DNA of 36,635 bases from Methanobacteriota archaeon (GCA_002696315.1 NZRR01000021.1:46419-83053); one strand, 5' to 3'; positions 8,391 through 17,786 are shown, numbered from the stretch's first letter. Notes: generated by a model from the letters alone, not told the origin. Program-made: numbers and translations.

Positions 8391-9218
8391 TTAGTTAACT
8401 GTTGACAAGATTCTACTCTCACAAGTGTAAATATTATACCCTTTATCACTAACGAAACCAACTAAAGTTATTGAGCAAGCAACTGCTAAATCAATCGCAA
8501 GAGATGTTGGAGCACCAATACATATCAAGATTTCAATACCAGCCATTGCCGCTTTTTGTACCATTTCATAACTCGCTCTACCAGATAAGCACGCACCAAT
8601 TATCTCTTTTCCTAAATCTTCAATTACATACGCATTCCCAATAGCCTTGTCCATTGCATTATGTCTTCCAACATCTTCTTCAATACATATTATGTTACCA
8701 ATTTTTGTAAATAAACCAACAGCATGAACCCCCCCTGTTTTTAAAAATAAATTTTGTTCTCCTTTCATTTTTGTACAAATTTTCTGAATAACTTTTCCAG
8801 ACATATTAGTTTCTATAGAATTTTTAGATTTGGGGATTTTTTTCAGTATTTCTGAAATAGCTTCTTTTCCACAAATCCCACAACTTGAATTAGAAATAAA
8901 ATTTCTTTTCATTTCAGAAAAATCCGGTAATTGATTACTTTCCAATATCAAATTTATTTTATTTTCTGAAATTTCACATTTAACATCTTTAAGTTCTTTT
9001 GCTGACAAAATACCTTCAGAAAATAAAAAACCAAGAATTAATTTTTTATCATCACCAGGAGTCCTCATTAAAATTGCTAAATTTTCAGAATAGCCATCAC
9101 TAGTACTCATTGTCAATTCTAAGGGCCTTTCTACAGCAACAAAATCTGTTTGCAAACTAATCTTATTATTTGAAAATCTTCTTGAGATAATCTTGTTAAA
9201 TTGCTCGTCATGCCCCAT
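8391..9218 (-). CDS. fdhD: FdhD, sulfurtransferase for formate-dehydrogenase-type molybdoenzymes
   Basis: Transfers sulfur to the bis-MGD cofactor, needed for activity of FDH-family enzymes. It has the conserved SSCGICGKE motif (Cys113 and Cys116 in my numbering), the N-terminal ERPLELTMS region, and the GGVHAVGLF / EDVGRHNAMDKAIG core, at the normal length of about 275 residues. I chose the ATG whose complement is at 9216-9218. A TTG nine bases upstream (9225-9227) would add three residues and overlap the stop of the upstream TPR gene. The downstream neighbour is the YdeP-like enzyme, its likely client. The pairing strengthens the molybdoenzyme call. Confidence 0.93.
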   Translation of the reverse strand: MGHDEQFNKIISRRFSNNKISLQTDFVAVERPLELTMSTSDGYSENLAILMRTPGDDKKLILGFLFSEGILSAKELKDVKCEISENKINLILESNQLPDFSEMKRNFISNSSCGICGKEAISEILKKIPKSKNSIETNMSGKVIQKICTKMKGEQNLFLKTGGVHAVGLFTKIGNIICIEEDVGRHNAMDKAIGNAYVIEDLGKEIIGACLSGRASYEMVQKAAMAGIEILICIGAPTSLAIDLAVACSITLVGFVSDKGYNIYTCESRILSTVN

Positions 9219-9223
9219 AATTA

Positions 9224-11266
9224 TCAATTATTGTTCTCTTTTGCTAATTTTTTACATATTTTTATTTGATCCTTCACTCTATAAATTGTATCTGAGTCTA
9301 AACCCCTAGGTATTGCCTGTTCAAAACATTTAATTGCATCTGTAAATGCATTCATTTCAGCATATGACATACCTAAATTATACAAAATATGTCCTGATAC
9401 ATTAGAGGGGTTTAGTTTCATTGCATCATGATAAGCATTGATGCTATCCGCAAATTTCTTCATTCCATAAAGGCTACTGCCCCTTCCATTCATTATCTTA
9501 ATCTTCATTTCAAGATCATCACCCACTTGTGATAAAGCCTTGTCATAACAACTTAATGCATCTGAATATTTTTCTTCAGATAAAAGAATCATTGCCTTAT
9601 TAAACCATTCAGAAGCATTATTCTCATTTATTTGAATTTCAGAGTTTTTTATTTGATTCAAATCCGCTGCAGCTTGTTCAAGATTTACTTCATTTAAGTT
9701 AAAATCATCAGATTTTGAAATAGTTTCTTCAGTTTTTTCTATTTTTTCTGATAAAATACCCAATCCATCACTAATACCGGATAATTCTCTATATTTTAAT
9801 TTACATTTTTCAGACTTTTCATACTCTCCCATTTTTTCCAAACAAATAGATAAGCCCAGCCAAATTTTGCCTTCATTAGGATATTCTTCAAGCAGATTTT
9901 TCCATTCTTTTACTGCTTCGACATTTTGTTCTGCTAAAGACATAGCTTCTGGAATTAACATAGATTCTTCTAAATTATTACCGGATTTAAGGTGTAATAA
10001 AGCTTCTTTAGCTAATGTTGGACCTTCCTTGATAGTCAAAGGTTGATCCGTATAACCCATTACTTCTGATTCAGCCTTCGCGATTGAAAGTAATAATCTC
10101 ACAAAATCTAGTCGATTAGGATGAGACCCATTCTCTCTTAATATTGTCCTGTAGCCCTTAATTTCTAAATCACTTCTACCTAATTCTTTAGCAGTACTAG
10201 CTAAATTTTTTGCTGCCTTCAAATATTCATCATCTAATTCTAAAGCCTTTTCAAAATGTGTTAATGCTTCTTCTGTCCTAAGTGATTTTTTTAACATCAC
10301 TCCAACATTATGATGGGCCGTTGAAGATGTTGGGTCTAATTCGATTGATTTTTTAAGATCCCTAATCGCAGAATCTAAGTCCCCTAATTTGGCTTTAGCA
10401 CCACCAGAAAGTGCCCATAAAGGTGCAGAATCGATATTATTCGTCAAGTTAGGTTTTGCTAACTCAATGGCTTCTTTAGGATTTCCAGCCTTAATTAAAT
10501 TTCTTAGTTCCTCTTCCAAAAACTGGAGATTAACTTCCATTGAAGAACTACTAGGTGTCTCTATTTTACCTTCAATAAACTTGACAGTTTTTGCAGCAAT
10601 CTCTAATTCCTCTTTATCTAAGACTAAATTTGTATCTCTATCATGCATAGTTGCTTCCCTAAGCAAAACTTCTTGATCTTCTAGTCCGTGTTTAGTCATT
10701 ACATTTTCAATGTCTTCTTCGCTATAATGATACGATTCTATTTCTTCAGGACCGCCGTCAAAAACAACTTCTTCACCTTTTTCAGGTGGTATAATAATCG
10801 CTGGACTTGGAGCGTTTCCTTTTTTTGCTGAACCCCAGCCACTAACTTCTTTCCAGTCTTTTACGGGGGATTTTTGTATTGCACCCGATGATTTATCCAC
10901 TATAGCTTTCAATAAAGGATGACCATCAAATGTACTCATTGCAGTCAATGCCCACTTTGTAGCCTCTGTATAATCACCTATACGATCTAATAAAACTGCT
11001 AGGTTGGCTGCTGCTGGAGCAAATGATGAATCAAGATCTAAAGCAATTTCAAATGATTGTTGTGCACCTTTTAAATCACCTTTCGTTTCCAGTAAAACTC
11101 CTCTATTAAACCAAGCTAAACTTTGACTTGGGTCTAAACTAATTACATGATTAAAAACTCTTAATGAATCTGCATATCTCCCTTTTCTGTATAGAAATTC
11201 TCCTTCAGCAATTAATTCTTCAGGATCTTCAACTTCGCTACTCTCAACGTCACCTTTTTCTTGCAT
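9224..11266 (-). CDS. Tetratricopeptide repeat (TPR) protein
   Basis: A 680-residue soluble TPR scaffold without signal peptide. Clear TPR units occur at the N-terminus (about 14-115, including AWFNRGVLLETKGDLKGA), in the centre (about 275-375, including AHHNVGVMLKKSLRTEEAL), near 465-490, and at the C-terminus (about 555-670). Between them are acidic, low-complexity linkers, e.g. around residues 165-230 and 505-545. Such repeats mediate protein-protein contacts; the partner is unknown. It is the first gene of the minus-strand run that continues into fdhD with a 5-base gap, so coexpression with the molybdoenzyme is likely, but a functional link is inferred only from this order. Confidence 0.85.
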   Translation of the reverse strand: MQEKGDVESSEVEDPEELIAEGEFLYRKGRYADSLRVFNHVISLDPSQSLAWFNRGVLLETKGDLKGAQQSFEIALDLDSSFAPAAANLAVLLDRIGDYTEATKWALTAMSTFDGHPLLKAIVDKSSGAIQKSPVKDWKEVSGWGSAKKGNAPSPAIIIPPEKGEEVVFDGGPEEIESYHYSEEDIENVMTKHGLEDQEVLLREATMHDRDTNLVLDKEELEIAAKTVKFIEGKIETPSSSSMEVNLQFLEEELRNLIKAGNPKEAIELAKPNLTNNIDSAPLWALSGGAKAKLGDLDSAIRDLKKSIELDPTSSTAHHNVGVMLKKSLRTEEALTHFEKALELDDEYLKAAKNLASTAKELGRSDLEIKGYRTILRENGSHPNRLDFVRLLLSIAKAESEVMGYTDQPLTIKEGPTLAKEALLHLKSGNNLEESMLIPEAMSLAEQNVEAVKEWKNLLEEYPNEGKIWLGLSICLEKMGEYEKSEKCKLKYRELSGISDGLGILSEKIEKTEETISKSDDFNLNEVNLEQAAADLNQIKNSEIQINENNASEWFNKAMILLSEEKYSDALSCYDKALSQVGDDLEMKIKIMNGRGSSLYGMKKFADSINAYHDAMKLNPSNVSGHILYNLGMSYAEMNAFTDAIKCFEQAIPRGLDSDTIYRVKDQIKICKKLAKENNN

Positions 11267-11410
11267 TAAATCACTCTCACTGACCTTTCGTAGGCAACTT
11301 GCGGTGTTGAATCATGTCTTTGAATCTAACTAATAGATTCTCGGCTGTAGGTTATACATTACTACAGTGATAATGGTAAAAGGTAATACCATACACCCCT
11401 ACGCGCACAT
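11267..11410. promoter_or_regulatory. Divergent intergenic region with two short inverted repeats
   Basis: The gap separates the TPR-fdhD operon (-) from the flavoprotein gene (+). CTGTAG (11345-11350) pairs with CTACAG (11362-11367) around GTTATACATTA, a TATA-like core about 45-60 bases before the plus-strand ATG. A second pair, ATGGTA (11373-11378) and TACCAT (11387-11392), follows just downstream, near where transcription would begin. These are plausible regulator sites flanking a promoter; no regulator is identified. Confidence 0.35.
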
Positions 11411-11956
11411 ATGGCTGCAAAGGTAAAGGTAATGGGTATTTCAGGGAGTTATGGTAACGATTCAAATAATACTAAATTAGTTAAGTTAGGTCTTGAAATT
11501 TTATCTAATTTAGGTGCTGAAACTCATTTTTGGGATTTAAACGAAAAACCTCTCCCGCTTGTAGGGGAAGAAGGTTGCTGGGAAAATGAGAATGTTAAGG
11601 ACTTTCAAAACCTTGCAACTGAAGTCAATGCATACTTACTTTCATCGCCAGAATACCATGGGTGTATGTCTGGAGTAATGAAAAATCAATTAGATTGGAT
11701 TTACAGTAAACACGTAAGTGGTAAAGCCTTCGGATTAATGTCAACGCTTGGAGGCCAATCAAATTCAAATACCCTAAACCAGATGAGAATAGCAGTAAGA
11801 TGGATTCATGGTTGGGCGATACCTGAACAAATAGCTGTTCCGAATATAAAAACAGCATTTAATGAAGATGGGATGTTACAAGATGAAAAATTAATTGAAA
11901 GATTAGAAAATACAATGCAATCTTTATTTGATACTGCATTGATGCTAGAAAAATAG
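11411..11956 (+). CDS. NADPH-dependent FMN reductase family flavoprotein
   Basis: Small flavodoxin-fold protein (181 residues) of the NADPH-dependent FMN reductase/azoreductase group. The N-terminal beta strand and phosphate loop MGISGSYGNDSNN (9-21) bind FMN phosphate. SPEYHGCMSGVMKNQLDW (78-95) is the typical SPEYxxxxxGxLKNxLDW family signature, and FGLMSTLGG (107-115) is the third FMN contact. Probable roles are flavin or quinone reduction or redox defence; the substrate cannot be told. It stands alone on the plus strand between minus-strand operons. It converges with the PqqD-like gene, whose stop follows immediately. Confidence 0.88.
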   Translation: MAAKVKVMGISGSYGNDSNNTKLVKLGLEILSNLGAETHFWDLNEKPLPLVGEEGCWENENVKDFQNLATEVNAYLLSSPEYHGCMSGVMKNQLDWIYSKHVSGKAFGLMSTLGGQSNSNTLNQMRIAVRWIHGWAIPEQIAVPNIKTAFNEDGMLQDEKLIERLENTMQSLFDTALMLEK

Positions 11957-11957
11957 T

Positions 11958-12479
11958 CTATTTCCATTCTGAGTTTTCATTTCCATGAAGTGTAAGGTCT
12001 AATTCTAATTTTTTTTCAACATCTGGAAGAGGTTTTTTTGGATCAATGATTCCGGGTCCTGTGGGCCATGAACCATCAAATTTTTCTTTTAACATCAATA
12101 AAAAACCCAATGATTCAAATTGTCTTAGTGCGATTGCAGTCCTCTCTTCTACTGGTGAAATATGTTCTTGAAAAACTTCATCCATGACTTTACAAATTTC
12201 TTCAAAGGTTCTTGAACCATCACATAATTCCCACAGAAGGCTATTCATATCATCTAAATTCCTCCTCAAATCTTTGGGTCCTTTTGTGATTTTAAACATC
12301 AAATTTTCTAATAGATTAAAAATCCTTGCAAATCCTTTGACATTTTTTGATTCTTTCCAAATTCGAATTACGATTAATCGTCCTGTAACTCCTGGCTCAT
12401 TTCTGTTTAATTCTACGAACCCCCTCCTTGCCCACCAAACGGGTGTCCTTGTAGGATAAATATTCTTTAATTCACTCAT
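11958..12479 (-). CDS. PqqD-like domain protein of unknown role
   Basis: About 173 residues. The centre, roughly residues 75-145, resembles the PqqD/RiPP-recognition fold: LDDMNSLLWELCDGSRTFEE followed by a helix and a FESLGFLLML strand. PqqD domains bind leader peptides in RiPP pathways, but no radical SAM enzyme or precursor peptide is nearby, so that role is not claimed. The N-terminal part (WWARRGFVELNRNEPG) is not recognised, and the C-terminal tail is acidic. I chose the ATG complementing 12477-12479 because it falls 2 bases after the stop of the small membrane-protein gene. The upstream ATG at 12506 would overlap that gene by 25 bases. Confidence 0.7.
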   Translation of the reverse strand: MSELKNIYPTRTPVWWARRGFVELNRNEPGVTGRLIVIRIWKESKNVKGFARIFNLLENLMFKITKGPKDLRRNLDDMNSLLWELCDGSRTFEEICKVMDEVFQEHISPVEERTAIALRQFESLGFLLMLKEKFDGSWPTGPGIIDPKKPLPDVEKKLELDLTLHGNENSEWK

Positions 12480-12481
12480 AA

Positions 12482-12655
12482 TCAAACATCCATCGTCAAA
12501 GTCCAAATCAATAAAGTAATCATTGAAATTACACCTGAAATTGCAACAAATCTAAGCAATTGAACTCTTTCGGTATAAGTTCTTAGATACCACGAAAGAA
12601 CACCGAAAAAAGATACAAAGAACCATAAAAGATACCAAAAAGGCGGGAAATACAT
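12482..12655 (-). CDS. Small two-helix membrane protein (57 aa)
   Basis: Short reading frame opening with ATG (complement of 12653-12655) and ending at a TGA (12482-12484). It encodes MYFPPFWYLLWFFVSFFGVL, then a polar turn near WYLRTYTERVQ, then a second hydrophobic segment (about residues 34-54), giving two membrane helices. Its stop lies 2 bases before the PqqD-like gene start, and its start lies 16 bases after the stop of the 1211-residue surface protein gene. This spacing suggests one transcript. The aromatic-rich first helix and the fit between neighbours argue for a real gene, but no family is recognised. Confidence 0.6.
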   Translation of the reverse strand: MYFPPFWYLLWFFVSFFGVLSWYLRTYTERVQLLRFVAISGVISMITLLIWTLTMDV

Positions 12656-12671
12656 TTCAAAACACCTCTAA

Positions 12672-15600
12672 TCAATCCTCACCGTCTTCATCATTTTTAG
12701 ATAATAGAGAACCAAATGCGTCTTGAAGATTAATTTTTTCATTATTAGGCGGCCTAGAAGTAGGTTGTGAAAATTGTTTTACCTTTTCATGTTGAGTCTG
12801 GTATGTAGAAGAGTTTAGAATTTGCTGAGGTTGGTTTGGTATTTGTATAGGAGGCACAACAGAATTAGAATAATTAAGATTATATTGATAATTACTATCC
12901 TCCTCTATTACTTCATAATCTTCTGATTTTTTTTGCAGAATTATTATTACCAGCAAAGAAATTATTACTCCTGCAAATGTTAGCATCAAACCTTTTAGCA
13001 ATCCATTTTCGGAGAAAAATAATTTTATCCCTGATTTACTCTCTTCTGAATTAACGGCTAATTCTATTTTCCAAGAGAATAGAGTATTATTTTCAGAATC
13101 TAAAATATTTAGCTGTATTTCATTTAATCCCTGAGTTGAACCAATTTGCAAACTGCAATCTATTCTTGAATTTCTATTAATTCCTGAAAGTGAAGCTGGA
13201 ATTACCACCCTAAATTCACCATCATTTGAAGGATCCTCGCAAGATAAATACCAATCACGAGGTATATTATTCTCTAATTTTAAATCTTCAATGATTGATG
13301 ATGAACTTGAAAAGTTTATCGTAAAATATTCTAAAGAAGATGGAGAAACCATTCCGGAGAAAAGATTCAATTCTGCATTTACATTTCTATATATTGAAAC
13401 ATCAATAATTGAAAGATTTGTCAAAGTCAATGATTCTCCCAACTGATTACTTCCTCCCTGCACATACCATCTAATTTTTATTTCTGAAGGAATTTGAATG
13501 TCAGGAGGAACCATCACCAATATTTCGATTCTAGCTAATTGGTTTTTATCCAAAGGAATAGACGCCCATTGGCCAGATGAAAAATATTCATCGCCAAATG
13601 TAGGAATACTTAGAACGACACTAATTGGACTACTAATTAGGTTATTTTCCAACTCAAATTTGACCTTTAATTGACTATCCATCGAATTTCCAGAATTTAC
13701 TATTGTTGCATTAAGCAGAATATTCTGATCTGCTTCAGAACTGACAAACTCCAAAGGACTAATTACCCACTCAGGGATAAATGCCATTGCAGTTAATCCA
13801 TTATATGAAATGCGATTATTTACCAAATCGGTCTCGGAATCAGTGATATCAGAACTAATTGAAATTATAAAATTTATAGATATATCCCCAGGTACATTTT
13901 TTGGAACTTCTATATGTAGTTGAATATTTTTCACATTTAGACCTTCATATTCTGGAGATAATTCTACTAATTCCACAATATTTCCTTCATTCGTGAACCA
14001 ATATTCCCAATCAAAAATAAAATTTTCTAATTTTAATAATACTGTATCTGCGCCATTCCCAAAATTAGTAATATTGAAAGTAAGTATATTCTCACTGCCT
14101 GGAGAAAAATAACTATCTGATTCTAAATCCATAATTATTAAATCACTAACCATTCTTACTGAAATACCATTAAAAGGTAAAGATTGTATCACATCACCAC
14201 TTCTAACACTCTTTATTATTGGCGTCAATAATGGTCCTGAATCATTTTTTTGAGCATTTTCGGGTATTGAGATGATAATATCAATATCCATAGAGGTTAA
14301 ACCTGGAACCTCAAAAATATAGGGATTAATACAATCTTCACCGTCTTCAATTATCATTCCATCGTGTTCTGAATTAACTCCCCAACTCCTTGAGCCACTT
14401 TTGAAAATACATAATTCAAAAATATCAAAAGTTGAAGCGTTATTCCAAAGCGTGAATGGTAATTTTATTTCTGTATTAGGAATCGGATTAATTACATCAG
14501 CATCTAAATCATCAATATTTACAGAAAATACAGCATTTGAAATCATTCCCGCAGTAGCATTGATTCTAATCAATGTAGAAATATCATCTCTTGTATCACT
14601 TGTCGCAGTTAAAATCAAACTACTATATTGGCCTGGAATTGTTTCTGGAGGTATATCTACTGTCATCCTTATTGGAATAGATTCACCAGATTCAAGATCA
14701 ATTTGAAGTGGCTGATTCCAAGATAAATCAAAAGACCACCCATTACGAAGTATTAGCAAATCTGATGAAATTTGAAAGCTATCAGAAACATCACCAGCAT
14801 TGGTAAGAATTGCAAAAATTTCGCAACTATTTCCAGGTCTACAAAAACCATTTTCTTCTTCAAATTGAAGTTCTGGCAAATAAGTTGGTAATACATCTAA
14901 TTGAAATTCTTTAGAATCATAAGAACTTACAGAATTTTTTGAACCTAATTTAAAATTTAAATTTTCTATTCCTAAAGTTGAATTTGAGGACGGTTTAATT
15001 CTAATAATTATTTCACGAGTTTCCCCTTTACCCACTTCAATACCACTTTGAGGGTCTATAGGCCCTCCATTTTTGTAATTTACAGCCCAATCCCATCCAG
15101 ATGGTAAATCAATAATATCCATAGAAAGCTTATCTTCTAAATTTCCTCCGTTATATATCTCAAGTTCATGTTGAGACCATTCTTCAGCAGAAGTTTCTCC
15201 TTTGGAAATACTGAGAATTTGAGGGTTATATTCTTCTGCTCTTGCAGATTGATCATAAACCATTACAAAATCATCAATCCAATATCCTGAATCTGTATTT
15301 ACTGCATTAGAAACAAAATTAAATCTTAATTTACTATTAGAATTCATATCTATTGGATTAACATTAAAATTAAATAAATTCCAATTTGCTGCAGATGAAT
15401 CTATTATTGTATTAATATTACCAAGATTTTTCCATACTCCGGGTGAAGTTTCAATCTTTAAAATTAAGTTATCTCCCACCTTACTTGCACCTGATAATAA
15501 AAATGAAATTTGGAATGGGCGTAAAGGGTTTGTAACCCTATCTCCAAAATTGATTATCGAAGTATCCATATTTTCATTCCAATTATTCCCATATGTCGTT

Positions 15601-16307
15601 GTTAGAGTATCACCAACATAAAATGAATTTTTATTAAAAGTTGCAAAATCATGAGGTGTTATACCAGTATCTGTATCTATAGACCAATATGTTGACATTG
15701 AACTCCAAATTCCTGCCGAATTTGCATTCTCATAAAGATTACCTATTGTATAATGTCTAGATTTTTGATCATTTGAAGTATCGTCATCTTGAGGATGTTG
15801 GGTTATTGCATGTATTGTGTGATTACCAGAATAATCTGGAATCCAATTTAAATAAACCATTTTCGAACTTGAACCAGAAATTGTCGAAACCTGTATAGTT
15901 TGATCTAAAATAATAAATTCATCATATTCATTGTGCTCAATGTAGACTCTCAAATCGAATTGTCCACTTGATGTTGAACCAATGTTTTGAATCGTAATTC
16001 CAATTTGTTGCTCCTTATTCAACATTCCATCAATAATCCATAAATCTGATGGACGATTAACTGTATCACAACAAGAATAACTTGAAAGTAATCCATAGTT
16101 TTGAAAATCCGCATCGTTAGAATATTGAAATTCAAAACCAGAGGGAAGTAAATTAATTCCACTAGATTTAGATGATGAATGCTGTTGATGGGAATTATGA
16201 AGGTAAGCATAATCACTAAAACTCATTGAAATTAAAGCCGCCAAACACAGAACGGCTAGAATAACTCGAGAAGACACACAGTAGAGAAAACAAGATTGGT
16301 ATTTCAA
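12672..16307 (-). CDS. Giant secreted, C-terminally membrane-anchored beta-domain protein
   Basis: A 1211-residue exported protein. A signal-peptide-like hydrophobic segment occurs near residues 15-30, followed by a long extracellular region rich in Ser, Asn, Ile and Asp. The first module (about 90-190, with GSTSSGQFDLRVYIEHNEYD) resembles a CARDB adhesion/immunoglobulin-like domain. It is followed by a jelly-roll-like stretch with a YWIDDFVMVYD strand, then several NEW3/CARDB-like repeats marked by phrases such as NGGNLEDKLSMD, NAGDVSDSFQIS and NFGNGADTVLLK. One transmembrane helix lies near 1102-1125, then a tail of about 86 residues rich in Gln, Pro and Asn. It is probably a cell-envelope or adhesion protein; ligand unknown. 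The two-TM protein gene is directly upstream, 16 bases away. Confidence 0.8.
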   Translation of the reverse strand: MKYQSCFLYCVSSRVILAVLCLAALISMSFSDYAYLHNSHQQHSSSKSSGINLLPSGFEFQYSNDADFQNYGLLSSYSCCDTVNRPSDLWIIDGMLNKEQQIGITIQNIGSTSSGQFDLRVYIEHNEYDEFIILDQTIQVSTISGSSSKMVYLNWIPDYSGNHTIHAITQHPQDDDTSNDQKSRHYTIGNLYENANSAGIWSSMSTYWSIDTDTGITPHDFATFNKNSFYVGDTLTTTYGNNWNENMDTSIINFGDRVTNPLRPFQISFLLSGASKVGDNLILKIETSPGVWKNLGNINTIIDSSAANWNLFNFNVNPIDMNSNSKLRFNFVSNAVNTDSGYWIDDFVMVYDQSARAEEYNPQILSISKGETSAEEWSQHELEIYNGGNLEDKLSMDIIDLPSGWDWAVNYKNGGPIDPQSGIEVGKGETREIIIRIKPSSNSTLGIENLNFKLGSKNSVSSYDSKEFQLDVLPTYLPELQFEEENGFCRPGNSCEIFAILTNAGDVSDSFQISSDLLILRNGWSFDLSWNQPLQIDLESGESIPIRMTVDIPPETIPGQYSSLILTATSDTRDDISTLIRINATAGMISNAVFSVNIDDLDADVINPIPNTEIKLPFTLWNNASTFDIFELCIFKSGSRSWGVNSEHDGMIIEDGEDCINPYIFEVPGLTSMDIDIIISIPENAQKNDSGPLLTPIIKSVRSGDVIQSLPFNGISVRMVSDLIIMDLESDSYFSPGSENILTFNITNFGNGADTVLLKLENFIFDWEYWFTNEGNIVELVELSPEYEGLNVKNIQLHIEVPKNVPGDISINFIISISSDITDSETDLVNNRISYNGLTAMAFIPEWVISPLEFVSSEADQNILLNATIVNSGNSMDSQLKVKFELENNLISSPISVVLSIPTFGDEYFSSGQWASIPLDKNQLARIEILVMVPPDIQIPSEIKIRWYVQGGSNQLGESLTLTNLSIIDVSIYRNVNAELNLFSGMVSPSSLEYFTINFSSSSSIIEDLKLENNIPRDWYLSCEDPSNDGEFRVVIPASLSGINRNSRIDCSLQIGSTQGLNEIQLNILDSENNTLFSWKIELAVNSEESKSGIKLFFSENGLLKGLMLTFAGVIISLLVIIILQKKSEDYEVIEEDSNYQYNLNYSNSVVPPIQIPNQPQQILNSSTYQTQHEKVKQFSQPTSRPPNNEKINLQDAFGSLLSKNDEDGED

Positions 16308-16323
16308 ACCATTGACAAGACTT

Positions 16324-17172
16324 TTAACTTATTTTATCCTGTTCGAGAGCTAATTCTAATTCTTTCCTCTCATTTCTTGTAGAGTTTTGGGAAATAAAAT
16401 ATACCAAAAATGCTGGTACTAATAATATCATAAAACATCCGATTAGTGCAGCCATAGACCATAACATCTCAGTAACAGCATCGATTTTAAATAATTCTAC
16501 TGAAATTATTTTTTCATTAACATAGGAAACTTCAACTGAAGGATTAACTTCTGTATGATCCCCTTCAACCTCAATAGAAATTTGCCATGATTTAGATTCA
16601 TGTGTTCTGTTGAAAATAGAATTTACCTCAGCTAAACCAGATTCATAATCATCGGATCTTACAGTTCCACCATCCCTTAATGCTGGATCTGGATGGCTTA
16701 AAGATATGAAATTCCCATTTCCGTTTTCAAGTGACATTGTATGTGTCGAACCCACCTGACAATCTATAGTAACCCAAACATACTCGCCGTCTTTCTTTAT
16801 TCTGTCTGCACAGTTGGTATCTGTGTTTAATGCATCGCCTAACTCAGGGTGAGACCAAAAATTACCATCAATATTAATTACCTTTAAAATTGAATTTTCG
16901 ACTCCACCTTCAACTGACACATTAATCCAAGTCAAATTATTAGTATTTGTTTCAAATTCCCATATCCATACTGTTTTTCCATTCTGATAAATGGGGTTAG
17001 TACCAATTGCAGATAATTCAGGTGAAGTACTATTTTGTTCTGACTCATACACATAGTAACCAGAATTTGAAGATGCACCATAAACCGCATAAGCCAATAA
17101 AAATATCAAGGTAAATGAAAGTAATAATAGTGTACGAATCATGTTAGGATTTTGCCTCATTGCGGCTCGCAT
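16324..17172 (-). CDS. Exported protein with N- and C-terminal membrane helices
   Basis: A 282-residue protein that I do not recognise. It has a hydrophobic N-terminal helix (about 12-32), an outside domain of about 200 residues with beta character and two cysteines (Cys121, Cys138) that could form a disulfide, a second membrane helix (about 236-261), and a short charged tail. Several Met codons near the start (residues 1, 5, 11) make the exact initiation uncertain. Its gene is just upstream of the giant surface protein in the same direction, so the two may form an envelope complex (inference). Its 5' end is divergent from the ribosomal S19e gene. Confidence 0.72.
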   Translation of the reverse strand: MRAAMRQNPNMIRTLLLLSFTLIFLLAYAVYGASSNSGYYVYESEQNSTSPELSAIGTNPIYQNGKTVWIWEFETNTNNLTWINVSVEGGVENSILKVINIDGNFWSHPELGDALNTDTNCADRIKKDGEYVWVTIDCQVGSTHTMSLENGNGNFISLSHPDPALRDGGTVRSDDYESGLAEVNSIFNRTHESKSWQISIEVEGDHTEVNPSVEVSYVNEKIISVELFKIDAVTEMLWSMAALIGCFMILLVPAFLVYFISQNSTRNERKELELALEQDKIS

Positions 17173-17240
17173 GGTTATTGGAAAAATTCAACCCGTTTCA
17201 AGTTTCGTAGTAGAATTACAAACAACATTGACTCCATCGT

Positions 17241-17283
17241 AGTTTTATACGGGAAGTTAGTCGGCAGGTCGCTCGGTGGTACT
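17241..17283 (+). promoter_or_regulatory. Promoter and ribosome binding site of the S19e-L39e-L31e-S17e operon
   Basis: A TATA-like TTTTATAC at 17243-17250 sits about 34-41 bases before the chosen S19e ATG, the usual archaeal distance allowing a short leader. GGTGGT at 17275-17280 is a plausible ribosome binding site three bases before the ATG. This site decides the start in favour of 17284 rather than the ATG at 17152, whose extra 44 residues do not resemble S19e. Confidence 0.5.
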
Positions 17284-17778
17284 ATGACAACGCACTATGA
17301 CGTTCCAGCAGAATTATTATTGCCTGTAGTTGCAAGCAAATTAGAGCAATTTGATACCATAAAACAACCTGATTGGTCAGATGATGTAAAAACAGGACCA
17401 AATAGAGAAAGGCCACCTACACAAGAAAACTGGTGGGAAATGAGATGTGCTGCAATATTAAGAAAAGTCGCTATTTTGGGGCCAATTGGTGTTAAACACT
17501 TAGCAGATAAGTTTGGTGGACCAAGAAACAGAAATGTTAGACCAAACCGAGTTAAAACAGCGTCTAGAAATATTATTCGTACTGCAGTAGGCCAATTAGA
17601 AGAAGTTGGATTAGTTGAAAAAGTAGTGACTAAAATGGTTGAAAATGAATATGGTGAGACCGTAGAAATTACAAAAGGGAGAAAATTAACTAGTTCTGGT
17701 CAGAAATTATTAGATGAATGTGCACATTCAATTAGGGATGATGCAAATACTATGGCTCCTGGACTTTCAAAATATTAG
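17284..17778 (+). CDS. rps19e: Small-subunit ribosomal protein S19e
   Basis: Archaeal/eukaryal 30S protein. The 164-residue product starts [20 protein letters not shown] and carries the family hallmarks: [16 protein letters not shown], the Trp-Trp stretch in [28 protein letters not shown], and a winged-helix C-terminal half ending with [14 protein letters not shown]. The frame stays open upstream to an ATG at 17152, but those 44 residues are unrelated to S19e and run into the divergent membrane-protein gene, so I place the start at 17284. It leads a ribosomal operon: the L39e gene begins 8 bases after its stop with a GGTGAT binding site between. Confidence 0.95.
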   Translation: MTTHYDVPAELLLPVVASKLEQFDTIKQPDWSDDVKTGPNRERPPTQENWWEMRCAAILRKVAILGPIGVKHLADKFGGPRNRNVRPNRVKTASRNIIRTAVGQLEEVGLVEKVVTKMVENEYGETVEITKGRKLTSSGQKLLDECAHSIRDDANTMAPGLSKY

Positions 17779-17786
17779 GTGATTAC

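Noticed and set aside
11958-12655. RiPP biosynthesis locus
   Set aside because: PqqD-like domain present but no radical SAM, YcaO, LanM or precursor-like peptide nearby; the small neighbour is a two-helix membrane protein.
17152-17283. Longer N-terminus for S19e from ATG at 17152
   Set aside because: The 44 extra residues do not match S19e, overlap the divergent membrane-protein gene, and lie upstream of the TATA-like element and GGTGGT site.
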